A program made the position numbers and the translations under genes. Of a stretch of 63,701 bases of DNA, positions 42,880 through 51,309 are shown piece by piece. Position 1 is the first letter of the stretch. The number at the start of each line of letters is the position of its first letter. The stretch is from Bacteroidales bacterium (lineage in GTDB: Bacteria > Bacteroidota > Bacteroidia > Bacteroidales > P3), in NCBI GenBank assembly GCA_017522065.1, contig JAFXAD010000009.1, positions 1 through 63,701 on the forward strand, read 5' to 3'. Under the pieces are notes generated by a model, which had not been told where the DNA came from, did no database searches, and was given only the letters and a program-made list of their open reading frames with translations.

Positions 42880-42882
42880 AAG

Positions 42883-42935
42883 AAAAAGGATTTTGCATTT
42901 TGCTCTTTTGGGAGTTATTTGCAAAATCCTTTTTT
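42883..42935. terminator. Bidirectional terminator between the island and tRNA-Leu
   Basis: Long stem AAAAAGGATTTTGC / GCAAAATCCTTTTTT with a 24-base loop. It ends the island transcript in plus direction and the tRNA transcript in minus direction. Confidence 0.8.
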
Positions 42936-42937
42936 CG

Positions 42938-43020
42938 TACCCCGGGAGGGACTTGAACCCTCACGCCGTTGCCGGCAGCAGATTTTGAGTCTACCGTGTC
43001 TACCATTCCACCACCAGGGC
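42938..43020 (-). tRNA. tRNA-Leu (anticodon CAA)
   Basis: Minus strand folds into a class II cloverleaf: acceptor GCCCTGG/CCGGGGT with a G-U pair at each of two positions, D-arm with TGGTAGACAC, anticodon arm GTAGA-CTCAAAA-TCTGC giving anticodon CAA, a variable arm GCC-GGCAAC-GGCGT, T-arm GAGGG-TTCAAGT-CCCTC and discriminator A. No CCA is encoded. The 3' end faces the second defence island, the usual orientation for a tRNA used as an integration site. Confidence 0.93.
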
Positions 43021-43171
43021 AGGTTTTTTGGTTGGAAAATAAAAAATGAAAATCGAAATATGCTGTTGTCTTTTATTTCATTATGGCTTTTTCAAGCCCA
43101 TTTGTCATCTTCGTTTTCCGAATGCAAAAGTACGCTTTTTTTTTATTCTGACAAATTTTTTTTCATTTCTT

Positions 43172-43202
43172 TTTGTAATCCAAAAAAATGTAGTATTTTT
43201 GC
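43172..43202 (+). promoter_or_regulatory. Promoter of prs
   Basis: TTTG at 43172-43175 and TATTTTTGC at 43194-43202 with 18 bases between; 26 bases before ATG 43229. Confidence 0.7.
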
Positions 43203-43228
43203 ATTCCATTTAAATCCATATTAAAGGC

Positions 43229-44209
43229 ATGCAAACATCTGATAAAGTATTCATTTTCGCGGGTCGTGCCACTGCCGACCTCGCCCGTCGTGTGGCTGAA
43301 ATTTATGGAATACCTCTGGGCAACTCCACAGTTTTTCAGTATGCCGACGGTGAATTCCAACCCTCTTTCGAGGAAACAATTCGTGGCGGAATCGTTTTCA
43401 TCATCCAGTCGACGACTCCTCCTACCGACAATCTTTTCGAACTCCTTATGATGGTCGACGCTGCAAAGCGCGCCTCGGCAGGCAAGATTGTTGCCGTAAT
43501 ACCTTATTATGGGTTTGCCCGTCAGGACCGCAAGGACAAACCGCATGTGCCTATCGCATCGCGACTTATAGCTGATATGCTTGTGGCTGCCGGTGTCGAC
43601 CGCCTTATCACTATGGATCTCCATGCCGATCAGATCCAAGGTTTCTTCAACATCCCTGTCGATCACCTGTTCGGCTCGTCGCTTTTCATGCCCTATATCC
43701 GCGAGAAGTTCGATATCGAGGATGTCATGTTCGCTTCGCCCGACATGGGTGGCAGCAAACGTGCCGGCATGTATGCCAAAACACTCAACAACAGCTTCGT
43801 GATCTGCTACAAGCATCGTAACAAACCGAACGAAATCGGTGAGATGCGTCTCATCGGCGATGTCGAAGGCAAGCATGTCATCCTGCTCGACGACCTTATC
43901 GACACAGGTTCGACTATCTGCAAGGCTGCAGGAATCATCAAAGCCAGCGGTGCCAAGAGTGTCCGTGCCATGATTACCCATCCTGTCCTTTCCGGCAATG
44001 CCATCGAGAAAATCGAAAACTCTGAACTCGAAGAACTTGTGGTCAGCGATACAATCCCGCTGAAACGCGAATCGTCGAAAATTCGTGTCCTCTCCTGCGA
44101 CTGGCTTTTCGCCGAGGCTATCCGCCGCGTCACCAACTGCGAGTCGCTCGACAACCTCTACGAGACGACAATCCATCACAAGGGTGTGATCCACAGAATT
44201 GAACATTGA
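43229..44209 (+). CDS. prs: Ribose-phosphate pyrophosphokinase
   Basis: 326 residues, class I PRPP synthetase. Typical motifs are FQYADGEFQPSFEETIRGG near residue 36, YYGFARQDRKDKP (the ATP loop), LITMDLHADQIQGFF, and the PRPP-binding loop VILLDDLIDTGSTI. The enzyme transfers pyrophosphate from ATP to ribose 5-phosphate and supplies PRPP for nucleotides, His and Trp synthesis. It stands alone with its own promoter, followed 47 bases later by the ribosomal protein gene on the same strand. This marks the return to core genome after the defence island. Confidence 0.97.
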   Translation: MQTSDKVFIFAGRATADLARRVAEIYGIPLGNSTVFQYADGEFQPSFEETIRGGIVFIIQSTTPPTDNLFELLMMVDAAKRASAGKIVAVIPYYGFARQDRKDKPHVPIASRLIADMLVAAGVDRLITMDLHADQIQGFFNIPVDHLFGSSLFMPYIREKFDIEDVMFASPDMGGSKRAGMYAKTLNNSFVICYKHRNKPNEIGEMRLIGDVEGKHVILLDDLIDTGSTICKAAGIIKASGAKSVRAMITHPVLSGNAIEKIENSELEELVVSDTIPLKRESSKIRVLSCDWLFAEAIRRVTNCESLDNLYETTIHHKGVIHRIEH

Positions 44210-44256
44210 TATTTTTATTAATTAACCTATTTTATAATCATTAAAATTTAAACAAA

Positions 44257-44835
44257 ATGAGAGTAGTATCTATGAGCGGTGCTCTGCGCGAGCACGTAGG
44301 GAAAAAAGATGCTAAGGCTTTGCGTCGCGACGCAAAGGTTCCATGTGTTATGTACGGTAAGGACGAGCAGATTGCTTTCAGCGTTGCTCAGACTGCATTC
44401 GACCGCATCATCTTCAATCCGGAACCTTGCTTTGTCGAAATCGAAATCAACGGTGTCAAGCATAGCGCTATGCTGAAGGATATCGAATTCCACCCCGTGA
44501 CCGACATCGTCTATCATGCTGATTTCTATGAACTGAGCGACAACAAGCCCATCGTCATGTCAATCCCTGTCCATACCACCGGTACCTCTGTAGGAGTTAT
44601 GAAGGGCGGTAAGTTGGCTTACAAGCAGAAACGCCTCAATGTCAAGGCTCTGCCCGCTAACATGCCTAACGAAATCCTCATCGACATCACCAAGCTCGAT
44701 GTCGCACAGCGTATCAAGGTCCAGGACATCCAGACCAACAACTACGAGTTCCTCAACCCCAAGAGCAGCGAGGTCCTCGTTGTCAACAGCACCCGTGCAT
44801 CCGCAACTGCCGACACTGAGGATGCTGCTGAATAA
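44257..44835 (+). CDS. rplY: 50S ribosomal protein L25 (CTC form)
   Basis: 192 residues: the L25 domain (residues 1-95, GALREHVGKKDAKALRRDAK and VPCVMYG) plus the CTC C-terminal domain ending in an acidic tail (ATADTEDAAE). L25 binds 5S rRNA. The gene follows prs, as in many bacteria where prs and ctc are neighbours. It is closed by a strong terminator. Confidence 0.96.
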   Translation: MRVVSMSGALREHVGKKDAKALRRDAKVPCVMYGKDEQIAFSVAQTAFDRIIFNPEPCFVEIEINGVKHSAMLKDIEFHPVTDIVYHADFYELSDNKPIVMSIPVHTTGTSVGVMKGGKLAYKQKRLNVKALPANMPNEILIDITKLDVAQRIKVQDIQTNNYEFLNPKSSEVLVVNSTRASATADTEDAAE

Positions 44836-44860
44836 TGGTTGCTTGTCAAAAATGCCTATA

Positions 44861-44890
44861 GAGTCGCGACGACTGTTCGCGACTCTTTTT
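44861..44890 (+). terminator. Terminator of rplY
   Basis: Nine-base perfect stem GAGTCGCGA/TCGCGACTC followed by TTTTTT. Confidence 0.9.
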
Positions 44891-44933
44891 TGCATATACT
44901 GTCAGTCGTTTCGTTACATATTATCAGCTGTTT

Positions 44934-45716
44934 ATGAAGTACCTCCTTTTCGATCTCGACCGCACGCTGTGGGATTTCGACGGCAATGCCGACCGTACCT
45001 ATCGTGCTATGTATGACGTTTTCGGATTGGAGCAAATGTGCCACGTAGATTTCGACACTTTCCACGAACGTTATCGTGTTATAAATGATGCCCTTTGGGA
45101 AGCTTATCGCAACGGCACCGTCACCAAGGAGATGGTGGCGATACGTCGCTTCTCGCTGACCTTTGCCGAGTTCGGCTGCGATGCATCGTCGCCTGCCATC
45201 GTGCGCCTGTCGCAGAAAATGTCCGACTACTATGTCGTTGAGGGCACCCATCAGACAGGACTTATGCCAGGCGCACGCGAGTTGCTCGAATGGCTTGACA
45301 CTCAGCGTGAACGCTATAGTCTTGCTGTGATAACGAACGGCTTTTCAGAGGCTCAGATTCCAAAGATGCGGACATCGGGGATTGACCGTTTTTTTAGCAA
45401 ATTCTTCCTTTCTGAAGATATCGGATTCATGAAGCCCGACTGGCGGTTTTTTGAGGTCGCCCTCCAAAGGCTCAATGCAGAGCCTGACGAGTGTCTCGTC
45501 ATTGGCGACGACTACAAGGTCGACATTGCCGGAGCCATGGCTGTCGGTATCCCGCAAGTGTGGTACAATTACAGACACCAGACTCTTCCTCAGGGTGCTA
45601 TGCCGCCGACTTTGGAGATTGACAACCTCTTGTCTCTGAAAACAATTCTTGCTGCACCCGAACCCGTCGGCGCCTTTTCGTCCACGGGGACAAAACACTC
45701 AAACGACAAAAAATAA
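44934..45716 (+). CDS. HAD-superfamily hydrolase, YjjG-like noncanonical nucleotidase
   Basis: 260 residues. HAD motif I is DLDRTLWDF (D7, D9), motif II TNGFSEAQIPKM, motif III near KPDWRFF, motif IV GDDYKVDIAGAM. YjjG proteins remove phosphate from noncanonical pyrimidine nucleotides; the related Gph/PhnX enzymes have a different cap. The last 25 residues after LKTILAAPEP are unusual and low-complexity, possibly due to read-through into the leader of era. Start ATG 44934 is 44 bases after the terminator. Confidence 0.88.
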   Translation: MKYLLFDLDRTLWDFDGNADRTYRAMYDVFGLEQMCHVDFDTFHERYRVINDALWEAYRNGTVTKEMVAIRRFSLTFAEFGCDASSPAIVRLSQKMSDYYVVEGTHQTGLMPGARELLEWLDTQRERYSLAVITNGFSEAQIPKMRTSGIDRFFSKFFLSEDIGFMKPDWRFFEVALQRLNAEPDECLVIGDDYKVDIAGAMAVGIPQVWYNYRHQTLPQGAMPPTLEIDNLLSLKTILAAPEPVGAFSSTGTKHSNDKK

Positions 45717-45759
45717 CACCTCAACAACCAGTATTTCAATATTCCAACATCCAATAACC

Positions 45760-46641
45760 ATGCACAAATCAGGATTTGTTAATATCATCGGTAACCCCAA
45801 CGTAGGAAAGTCCACGCTGATGAATGCTCTTGTCGGCGAGAAGCTCAGTATCATCACCAGCAAGGCACAGACAACGCGCCACCGCATCATGGGCATCGTC
45901 AACGGCGAGGATTTCCAGATTGTCTATACCGACACCCCTGGCATTGTCAACCCACACTACAAGCTCCATGAGCAGATGATGGGTTTTGTTGGCAGTGCCC
46001 TTCAGGATGCCGACCTGTTTCTGCTTGTCACCGAAGTGGGAGAGACCCTCAAAAACCAACAGGTGTTGCAAAAGGTGATTGATTCTGAAGTGCCTGTAAT
46101 ATTGGTCATCAATAAGATAGACCTGTCCGACCAAACCTCCATCGTGGACAAGATGGCCTATTGGCAGGAACAGATTCCGCGTGCCGTGGTGGTCCCTTGC
46201 TCTGCAACCGAAGGCTTCAATGTCGATAAAATTTTCGACCTCATTCTTGAAAAACTTCCCGAGAATCCGCCCTATTTCCCAAAAGATGAGCTTACCGACC
46301 GTTCGATGCGTTTCTTTGTCTCCGAGATAGTCCGCGAAAAGATTCTCTTACTCTTCGACAAGGAGATTCCGTACAGCTGCGAGGTTGTTGTGCAGAGTTA
46401 CAAAGAGGGGGAGAGCCTCGACAAAATCTCAGCATTGATTTTTGTCGAACGGGAAAGCCAGAAGGCCATCATTATCGGTCATCAGGGCAAGTCAATCAAA
46501 AAACTTGGCATCGAAGCACGCAAGGACATAGAGGAATTTACCGGCAAAAAGTGTTTCCTCGATTTGCGTATCAAGGTGCTGAAAGACTGGCGCAACAGCG
46601 ACGTGGCGCTGCGTCAGTTCGGCTACGAAACGAGCGACTGA
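45760..46641 (+). CDS. era: GTPase Era
   Basis: 293 residues from ATG 45760 (MHKSGFVNIIGNPNVGKST); the upstream part of the open frame overlaps the preceding gene in another frame and is not Era-like. G1 GNPNVGKS at 11-18, G3 DTPG, G4 NKID, and the C-terminal KH domain (AIIIGHQGKSIKKLGIEAR). Era binds the 3' end of 16S rRNA and assists assembly of the small ribosomal subunit at the membrane face. Normal length and complete motifs. Confidence 0.97.
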   Translation: MHKSGFVNIIGNPNVGKSTLMNALVGEKLSIITSKAQTTRHRIMGIVNGEDFQIVYTDTPGIVNPHYKLHEQMMGFVGSALQDADLFLLVTEVGETLKNQQVLQKVIDSEVPVILVINKIDLSDQTSIVDKMAYWQEQIPRAVVVPCSATEGFNVDKIFDLILEKLPENPPYFPKDELTDRSMRFFVSEIVREKILLLFDKEIPYSCEVVVQSYKEGESLDKISALIFVERESQKAIIIGHQGKSIKKLGIEARKDIEEFTGKKCFLDLRIKVLKDWRNSDVALRQFGYETSD

Positions 46642-46706
46642 CAAGCCGTTTTCTCCCTGTAGGATTATTCTGCTACGGTTTTCAAAAGACCGTCATTTGC
46701 GCAGGA

Positions 46707-47486
46707 TTAGAAATACTCTATCTCGCGGGTGACGATGTACTGCATTATTGGGTCGCCGTCAATGAGTTCGCTTTCGGTGCGGCGTGTCCAGTTGCCGTTA
46801 GTGTCGTATTCGTATTGGAAAATAGTGATATACATTTCGGGCTCAGCCTCGCTGTAGTCGTAAAGTGTCTGCGATACGGGTTCGTTGTTTTCGTCGTACT
46901 CGTAGCGCCATTCCTGCATTTTTTTGCCGTTACGGTCAAAGACGACTTTCTTGTCGACGTTGTTGCCTGCGTAGGTGAAGACTTCGCGTTTGTATATGTT
47001 GCCTGCGGCGTCGTTCAGCGAGCGCTGCACCAGTCGGCCTTGTGCGTCGAAGCGCACCAGTGTGCGGCTCTCAATCTGTCGCTCGGCATCTTCTACCCAC
47101 ATCTCTTTCAGTACGTTCTGTGCATCGTATGAGTAGTATGTGCGGCCGATGACATTCTCGTTGTTGTCGACAATCTGCTCCACCGTCGTGAGTCCGAAGC
47201 CGTCGTGTTTGAAGCGTGAGCGGAAGATGATGTCGGCCTCGGGAGTGACGTAAGCCATTGTTTTTCGCCAACCTTTGCTGTTGTATGTGGTCTCAAGACG
47301 CTCCAACATATCGCCTTCCGAGGTTACGCCTTGGAAATCAGTGCGAGCCTCGTAGGTCACCTTTGTCACGTTTTTCACTCTGCCGTGCAGCCCGTCGAGG
47401 GTTACGTCGGAGGCAAGTTTCTGGGCTGGAAGCATGGCTGTCAAACCCATAAAAAGTGTAGCGAAAAGAATGTTTCTTATTTTCAT
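46707..47486 (-). CDS. Exported protein with YD-like strands, function unknown
   Basis: 259 residues from ATG 47486 with signal peptide MKIRNILFATLFMGLTAMLP and A-Q cleavage. The body is a series of alternating strands such as TYNSKGWRKTMAYV, YYSYDAQNVLKEMWV, RFDAQGRLVQRSL, EYDENNEPVSQTLYDYS and EYDTNGNWTRRTE, each with Y-D-x-x-G-N turns reminiscent of YD/RHS-type repeats in a small protein. Probably periplasmic or surface-bound. It is divergent from the symporter gene. Confidence 0.82.
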   Translation of the reverse strand: MKIRNILFATLFMGLTAMLPAQKLASDVTLDGLHGRVKNVTKVTYEARTDFQGVTSEGDMLERLETTYNSKGWRKTMAYVTPEADIIFRSRFKHDGFGLTTVEQIVDNNENVIGRTYYSYDAQNVLKEMWVEDAERQIESRTLVRFDAQGRLVQRSLNDAAGNIYKREVFTYAGNNVDKKVVFDRNGKKMQEWRYEYDENNEPVSQTLYDYSEAEPEMYITIFQYEYDTNGNWTRRTESELIDGDPIMQYIVTREIEYF

Positions 47487-47564
47487 AACAAAGTGTTTCT
47501 TATCAGTTTGTGCTATATTTGCAAAGATTATTGATTCAATTCTTAAAAAGCAAAAATACAAAAG

Positions 47565-47598
47565 TTGGGCGACATGGCAAAAAAATTCGTATTTTTGC
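47565..47598 (+). promoter_or_regulatory. Promoter of the symporter gene
   Basis: TTG at 47565-47567, then TATTTTTGC at 47590-47598, 20 bases before ATG 47618. A second element, TATATTTGC, lies at 47513-47521. Confidence 0.6.
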
Positions 47599-47617
47599 AA
47601 ACTTAAATCAATAACGG

Positions 47618-49111
47618 ATGTCTACGCAAAATATTATATTGCTATGTTTTATTTTATACACGGCGTTGCTCTTTTTCGTCATGTGGCTCACGTCGCGCCG
47701 TGCGTCAAGCAATGATGCTTTCTTTCGTGCCGGTCGCAAATCGCCTTGGTTTGTAGTGGCTTATGGTATGCTCGGTGCTTCGTTGTCTGGCGTGACATTC
47801 ATGTCGGTTCCGGGAGGTGTATATTATGGTGCCTTCACTTATATGCCCCTTGTGTTCGGCTACGTCATCGGTTATTTTGTCATCGCTTTTCTCCTCTTGC
47901 CGCTCTATTACAAGCTGAATCTCACATCTATCTATTCTTACCTCGACCAACGCTTCGGCAGTACGTCGGAAAAGACGGGCGCCATATTCTTCATACTTTC
48001 CCGTCTTTTGGGCTCTGCATTGCGCATGTATCTGGTTGTCTTTGTGCTTTATGAGCTCGTGTTCCGCTCGTGGGGCATCCCGTTCTGGATTCCCGCGGTG
48101 GTTTTCATCGCCCTCATTTTGCTCTACACTTTCCGTGGCGGACTGAAGACCGTGGTGTGGACCGATACACTGCAGACCACCTTCCTGCTCCTCGCTGCCA
48201 TAGCCACGGTGGTGGTTATTCTGAAAAATCTGAATATCAGTATTCCCGAACTGCTTAGCGCCAGTGCCTCCGAAGGCTATACCCGCATTTGGGAAACCGA
48301 TTTCAACCACCCAAAATTCTATTGGAAACAGATAATCTCCGGGGCTTTTATTACAATCACGATGACGGGACTTGATCAGGATATGATGCAGAAGAACTTG
48401 ACTTGCAAGTCGCTGCGCGATGCGCAGAAGAATGTTATTACCTCCAGTTTCCTCTTTGTCGTGGTGAATCTGCTTTTCCTCACGCTCGGTGCTGCCCTCA
48501 TATACTATGCCTCGCATACAGGACTGCAACTGCCGGTGGGTGCCGACGGACGCGTGTTGGGCGACAAGATTTATCCCATGATAGCGCAGTCGATGGGTGG
48601 CTTCACCCTTGTGTGCTTCATCCTTGGCATGGTCGCTGCAGGCTACAGTAGCGCCGATGGCACATTGACGGCGCTGACGACAACGTTCTGCTATGATTTC
48701 CTTCATTTCGACAAGCGCAAGAGCCTCGACGAGAAGCATCAGGTGCGCTATCGCAAGATGGTGCATGTCGGGTTTGCAATCCTTTATCTGTTGGTGATTA
48801 TAGCTTTCCGTCCATTCCACAACGACTCGCTGATTAACATACTGTTCGATGTCGCCGGCTACACCTACGGCCCGCTCCTCGGCCTGTATGCCTTTGGCTT
48901 GTTCACCAAGTGGAGTGTGCGCGACCGCTGGGTGCCTGTTGTTGCCGTTGTATGCCCTGTGATATGCTATCTTCTTAAAATCTATTCCGCACAGCTGTTC
49001 GGAGGCTATCAGCTTGGATTCGAATTGCTTCTGCTCAACGGCATACTCACCTTCATAGGACTTGTACTCATACGCCGAAAATCGCCCGCAGCTCTTCAAA
49101 ATGAACAATAA
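47618..49111 (+). CDS. Sodium:solute symporter (SSS family)
   Basis: 497 residues, about thirteen membrane helices. Helix 1 runs IILLCFILYTALLFFVMWLT and the conserved beginning SNDAFFRAGRKSPWFVVAYG follows, with GMLGASLSGVTF and VPGGVYYGAFTY in the sodium-binding bundle; later ITITMTGLDQDMMQKNL. This fold imports sugars, sialic acid or other small solutes with Na+. The ligand is not deducible. A DUF4831 gene follows 21 bases later on the same strand. Confidence 0.92.
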   Translation: MSTQNIILLCFILYTALLFFVMWLTSRRASSNDAFFRAGRKSPWFVVAYGMLGASLSGVTFMSVPGGVYYGAFTYMPLVFGYVIGYFVIAFLLLPLYYKLNLTSIYSYLDQRFGSTSEKTGAIFFILSRLLGSALRMYLVVFVLYELVFRSWGIPFWIPAVVFIALILLYTFRGGLKTVVWTDTLQTTFLLLAAIATVVVILKNLNISIPELLSASASEGYTRIWETDFNHPKFYWKQIISGAFITITMTGLDQDMMQKNLTCKSLRDAQKNVITSSFLFVVVNLLFLTLGAALIYYASHTGLQLPVGADGRVLGDKIYPMIAQSMGGFTLVCFILGMVAAGYSSADGTLTALTTTFCYDFLHFDKRKSLDEKHQVRYRKMVHVGFAILYLLVIIAFRPFHNDSLINILFDVAGYTYGPLLGLYAFGLFTKWSVRDRWVPVVAVVCPVICYLLKIYSAQLFGGYQLGFELLLLNGILTFIGLVLIRRKSPAALQNEQ

Positions 49112-49132
49112 CAAACAAACATATATTATACT

Positions 49133-50326
49133 ATGCATAAACGATTTGTGATAAAGCTTTTAACACTTGTTTTAATAGCCTTTACCCTCGACTCATGCAG
49201 TCAATACAAGGTCTATTCCGTCAAGGACAGCCCAAACCTTCGAATTGGTGGCGGGGTGATGTATGCTCTTCCCAAAACGCAGCTCTGTGTTGCTGTGACT
49301 GTCGAAAGACGCGACCTGAGCAAGGCCCCATACAGTGCCTACGCTATCGACTACCTCGGCGTCGACCCCAGCGCTATCGACACCTCTTTCCAGATTGTCG
49401 ACATCGATGTCAGTGGACGCAATGTTGCCGATCCGGACTATTTCTATTACGTCAAAGTCCGTCGTGGCTCGGTGTCGGTCGACAACAACCACCTGCTCCT
49501 TTCCATAGGAATGGACGCACAGGCCGCCAATCCAATGAAAGAACAAAAACAACCTTCGGCCACCAAAGTGAAGACCGAAGTGCGTCCCGAATACAACCTG
49601 TACGACCATGCCGACACGCTCTATACGCGTTTCGACGCGCCTGGCTATCCTACGATGGTGTCGACCCGCAAGGACGTGCGCAGTGTCAAGCAACGTGCTG
49701 CTGCCGCCGCCGAGCGACTCGACGAGGTGCAGACCAAGAAACAGGAACTCCTTAATGGTGAATATGAGGGTTCATACGGTTCTGAATCAGTCCAGTATCT
49801 GTTCTCGCAACTCGACAAGCAGGAACGCGAAATCGTCGCCTCGTTCTGTGGCACGGTGCGTCGCGAGACGGTCACTTTCTATGTCGATCCGGTGATGAAA
49901 CGCAAGGAGGATTTCACCGACACTGTCGTGTGGTTCTCTCCGCAAACCGGTTTCTCGTACGAGGCCGACAGCCTTGCCGAAGGTGTTTTCCCTATTGTCT
50001 GTACGGTACATAGCGACAACACTATGCGTTCTGCCAACCGCTTTGTGCGCTACCATACTTCGGGTGTGACGTCCAACAGCGCGGCTGGACATACGGGAAA
50101 GGCGGCATCGAAATTCCGCTCGCGCAAGAGTTTCCGCTATCGCATTCCTGACCAGGCCAAGGTCGATGTCTTCACACCTTCCTATTCTGTGAGCCGCTCG
50201 GTGCCTCTGTCGCAACTCGGCCCTATCGTCGAGCTGCCACGAATCAGTATTACGGCCATTTTTGACCCTGTAACCCACGACTTGATAAAGTTAGAACGCC
50301 GACAGACATCGACGATGACTTTTTGA
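49133..50326 (+). CDS. DUF4831 family lipoprotein
   Basis: 397 residues; lipobox TLDSCSQY gives a lipidated N-terminus. The family-typical segment SVKDSPNLRIGGGVMYALPK follows, then VERRDLSKAPYSAYAIDYLG and in the middle RKDVRSVKQRAAAAAERLDE, LLNGEYEG and QEREIVASFCGTVRRETVTF. DUF4831 proteins are found only in Bacteroidota; no function is known. It is probably surface or periplasmic and may act with the symporter gene ahead of it, but this is a guess from spacing. Confidence 0.92.
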   Translation: MHKRFVIKLLTLVLIAFTLDSCSQYKVYSVKDSPNLRIGGGVMYALPKTQLCVAVTVERRDLSKAPYSAYAIDYLGVDPSAIDTSFQIVDIDVSGRNVADPDYFYYVKVRRGSVSVDNNHLLLSIGMDAQAANPMKEQKQPSATKVKTEVRPEYNLYDHADTLYTRFDAPGYPTMVSTRKDVRSVKQRAAAAAERLDEVQTKKQELLNGEYEGSYGSESVQYLFSQLDKQEREIVASFCGTVRRETVTFYVDPVMKRKEDFTDTVVWFSPQTGFSYEADSLAEGVFPIVCTVHSDNTMRSANRFVRYHTSGVTSNSAAGHTGKAASKFRSRKSFRYRIPDQAKVDVFTPSYSVSRSVPLSQLGPIVELPRISITAIFDPVTHDLIKLERRQTSTMTF

Positions 50327-50351
50327 AAACTATTAATTTATTAACGTTCAC

Positions 50352-51284
50352 ATGCCATTCGAAATTTTGATTCTCGGCTCCGGAGCGGCGACACCTACTT
50401 TTAACCGCAATTGCAGTGCGCAGTATCTGACGATTTGCGGCACGCAAGTGCTTATAGACTGTGGCGAATCGACGCAAAACCAGATACGTAAATACCACAA
50501 GAAGTTCCAGACTATCAAAGCGATATTCATCTCGCACCTTCACGGCGACCATTTCTTCGGCCTGCCGGGACTCATATCGACTATGCACCTCTGTGGACGT
50601 ACCGAGCCGTTGACGGTCTATGCTCCCAAAGGGGCACGCGAATCGCTCATGCTGCTCTTCGAAGTGTCTGGTACCGAGCTGAGATTCGAACTGACAATAA
50701 ACGAAATCGATACGCTTGAACCCGTCGAGATTCATCATGACAAGAACTTCCGTGTCGTGGCATTCCCGCTACATCATTCTCTTCCGACCTATGGTTTTGT
50801 GTTCGAAGAGTTTACGCCTCTTCTCAACCTGCGTCCCAACGTCAGGGAGCAATACGGCATGTCCAACGACGAATGTGTGCGTGTGAAGCAGGGCGAGGAT
50901 CTTGTCTTGGCCGATGGTACCGTGGTGCCAAACGTCGAGTTGACGTTTCCTCCTGTAAAACCGCGTCGCTATGCCTATTGCTGCGACACGGCCTACGACG
51001 AGTCGATTATACCTGTCGTGGCGGGCGTGGATTTGCTCTGCATGGAGAGCACATTCGGCAGAGCCTTCGAGCAGTTGGCCAAAGACCGTTGCCACTGCAC
51101 TGCGGCACAGGCAGCCTCCATCGCTCTTCAGGCGGGTGCCGGAAAACTGATACTGACGCATTTCTCGGCCCGTTTCATCGACACCACACCGTTGCTCGCC
51201 GAGGCACGTTCGGTCTTTGCCAATACGGAGTGTGCCGCCGACGGCGCAATTTTCAAAATCGAGAATCAACAGGAACAGCTATAA
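50352..51284 (+). CDS. rnz: Ribonuclease Z
   Basis: 310 residues. Metal motif SHLHGDH at 61-67, upstream loop ILGSGAATPTFNRNCSAQYL, later FPLHHSLPTYGFVFEE and the C-terminal motif ILTHFSARF. It is a zinc beta-lactamase-fold enzyme that removes the 3' trailer of tRNA precursors. The local tRNA-Leu lacks an encoded CCA, which fits use of RNase Z. Normal length for the short form. Confidence 0.95.
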   Translation: MPFEILILGSGAATPTFNRNCSAQYLTICGTQVLIDCGESTQNQIRKYHKKFQTIKAIFISHLHGDHFFGLPGLISTMHLCGRTEPLTVYAPKGARESLMLLFEVSGTELRFELTINEIDTLEPVEIHHDKNFRVVAFPLHHSLPTYGFVFEEFTPLLNLRPNVREQYGMSNDECVRVKQGEDLVLADGTVVPNVELTFPPVKPRRYAYCCDTAYDESIIPVVAGVDLLCMESTFGRAFEQLAKDRCHCTAAQAASIALQAGAGKLILTHFSARFIDTTPLLAEARSVFANTECAADGAIFKIENQQEQL

Positions 51285-51309
51285 TTTTTATACACATCCA
51301 ATAATTTCA

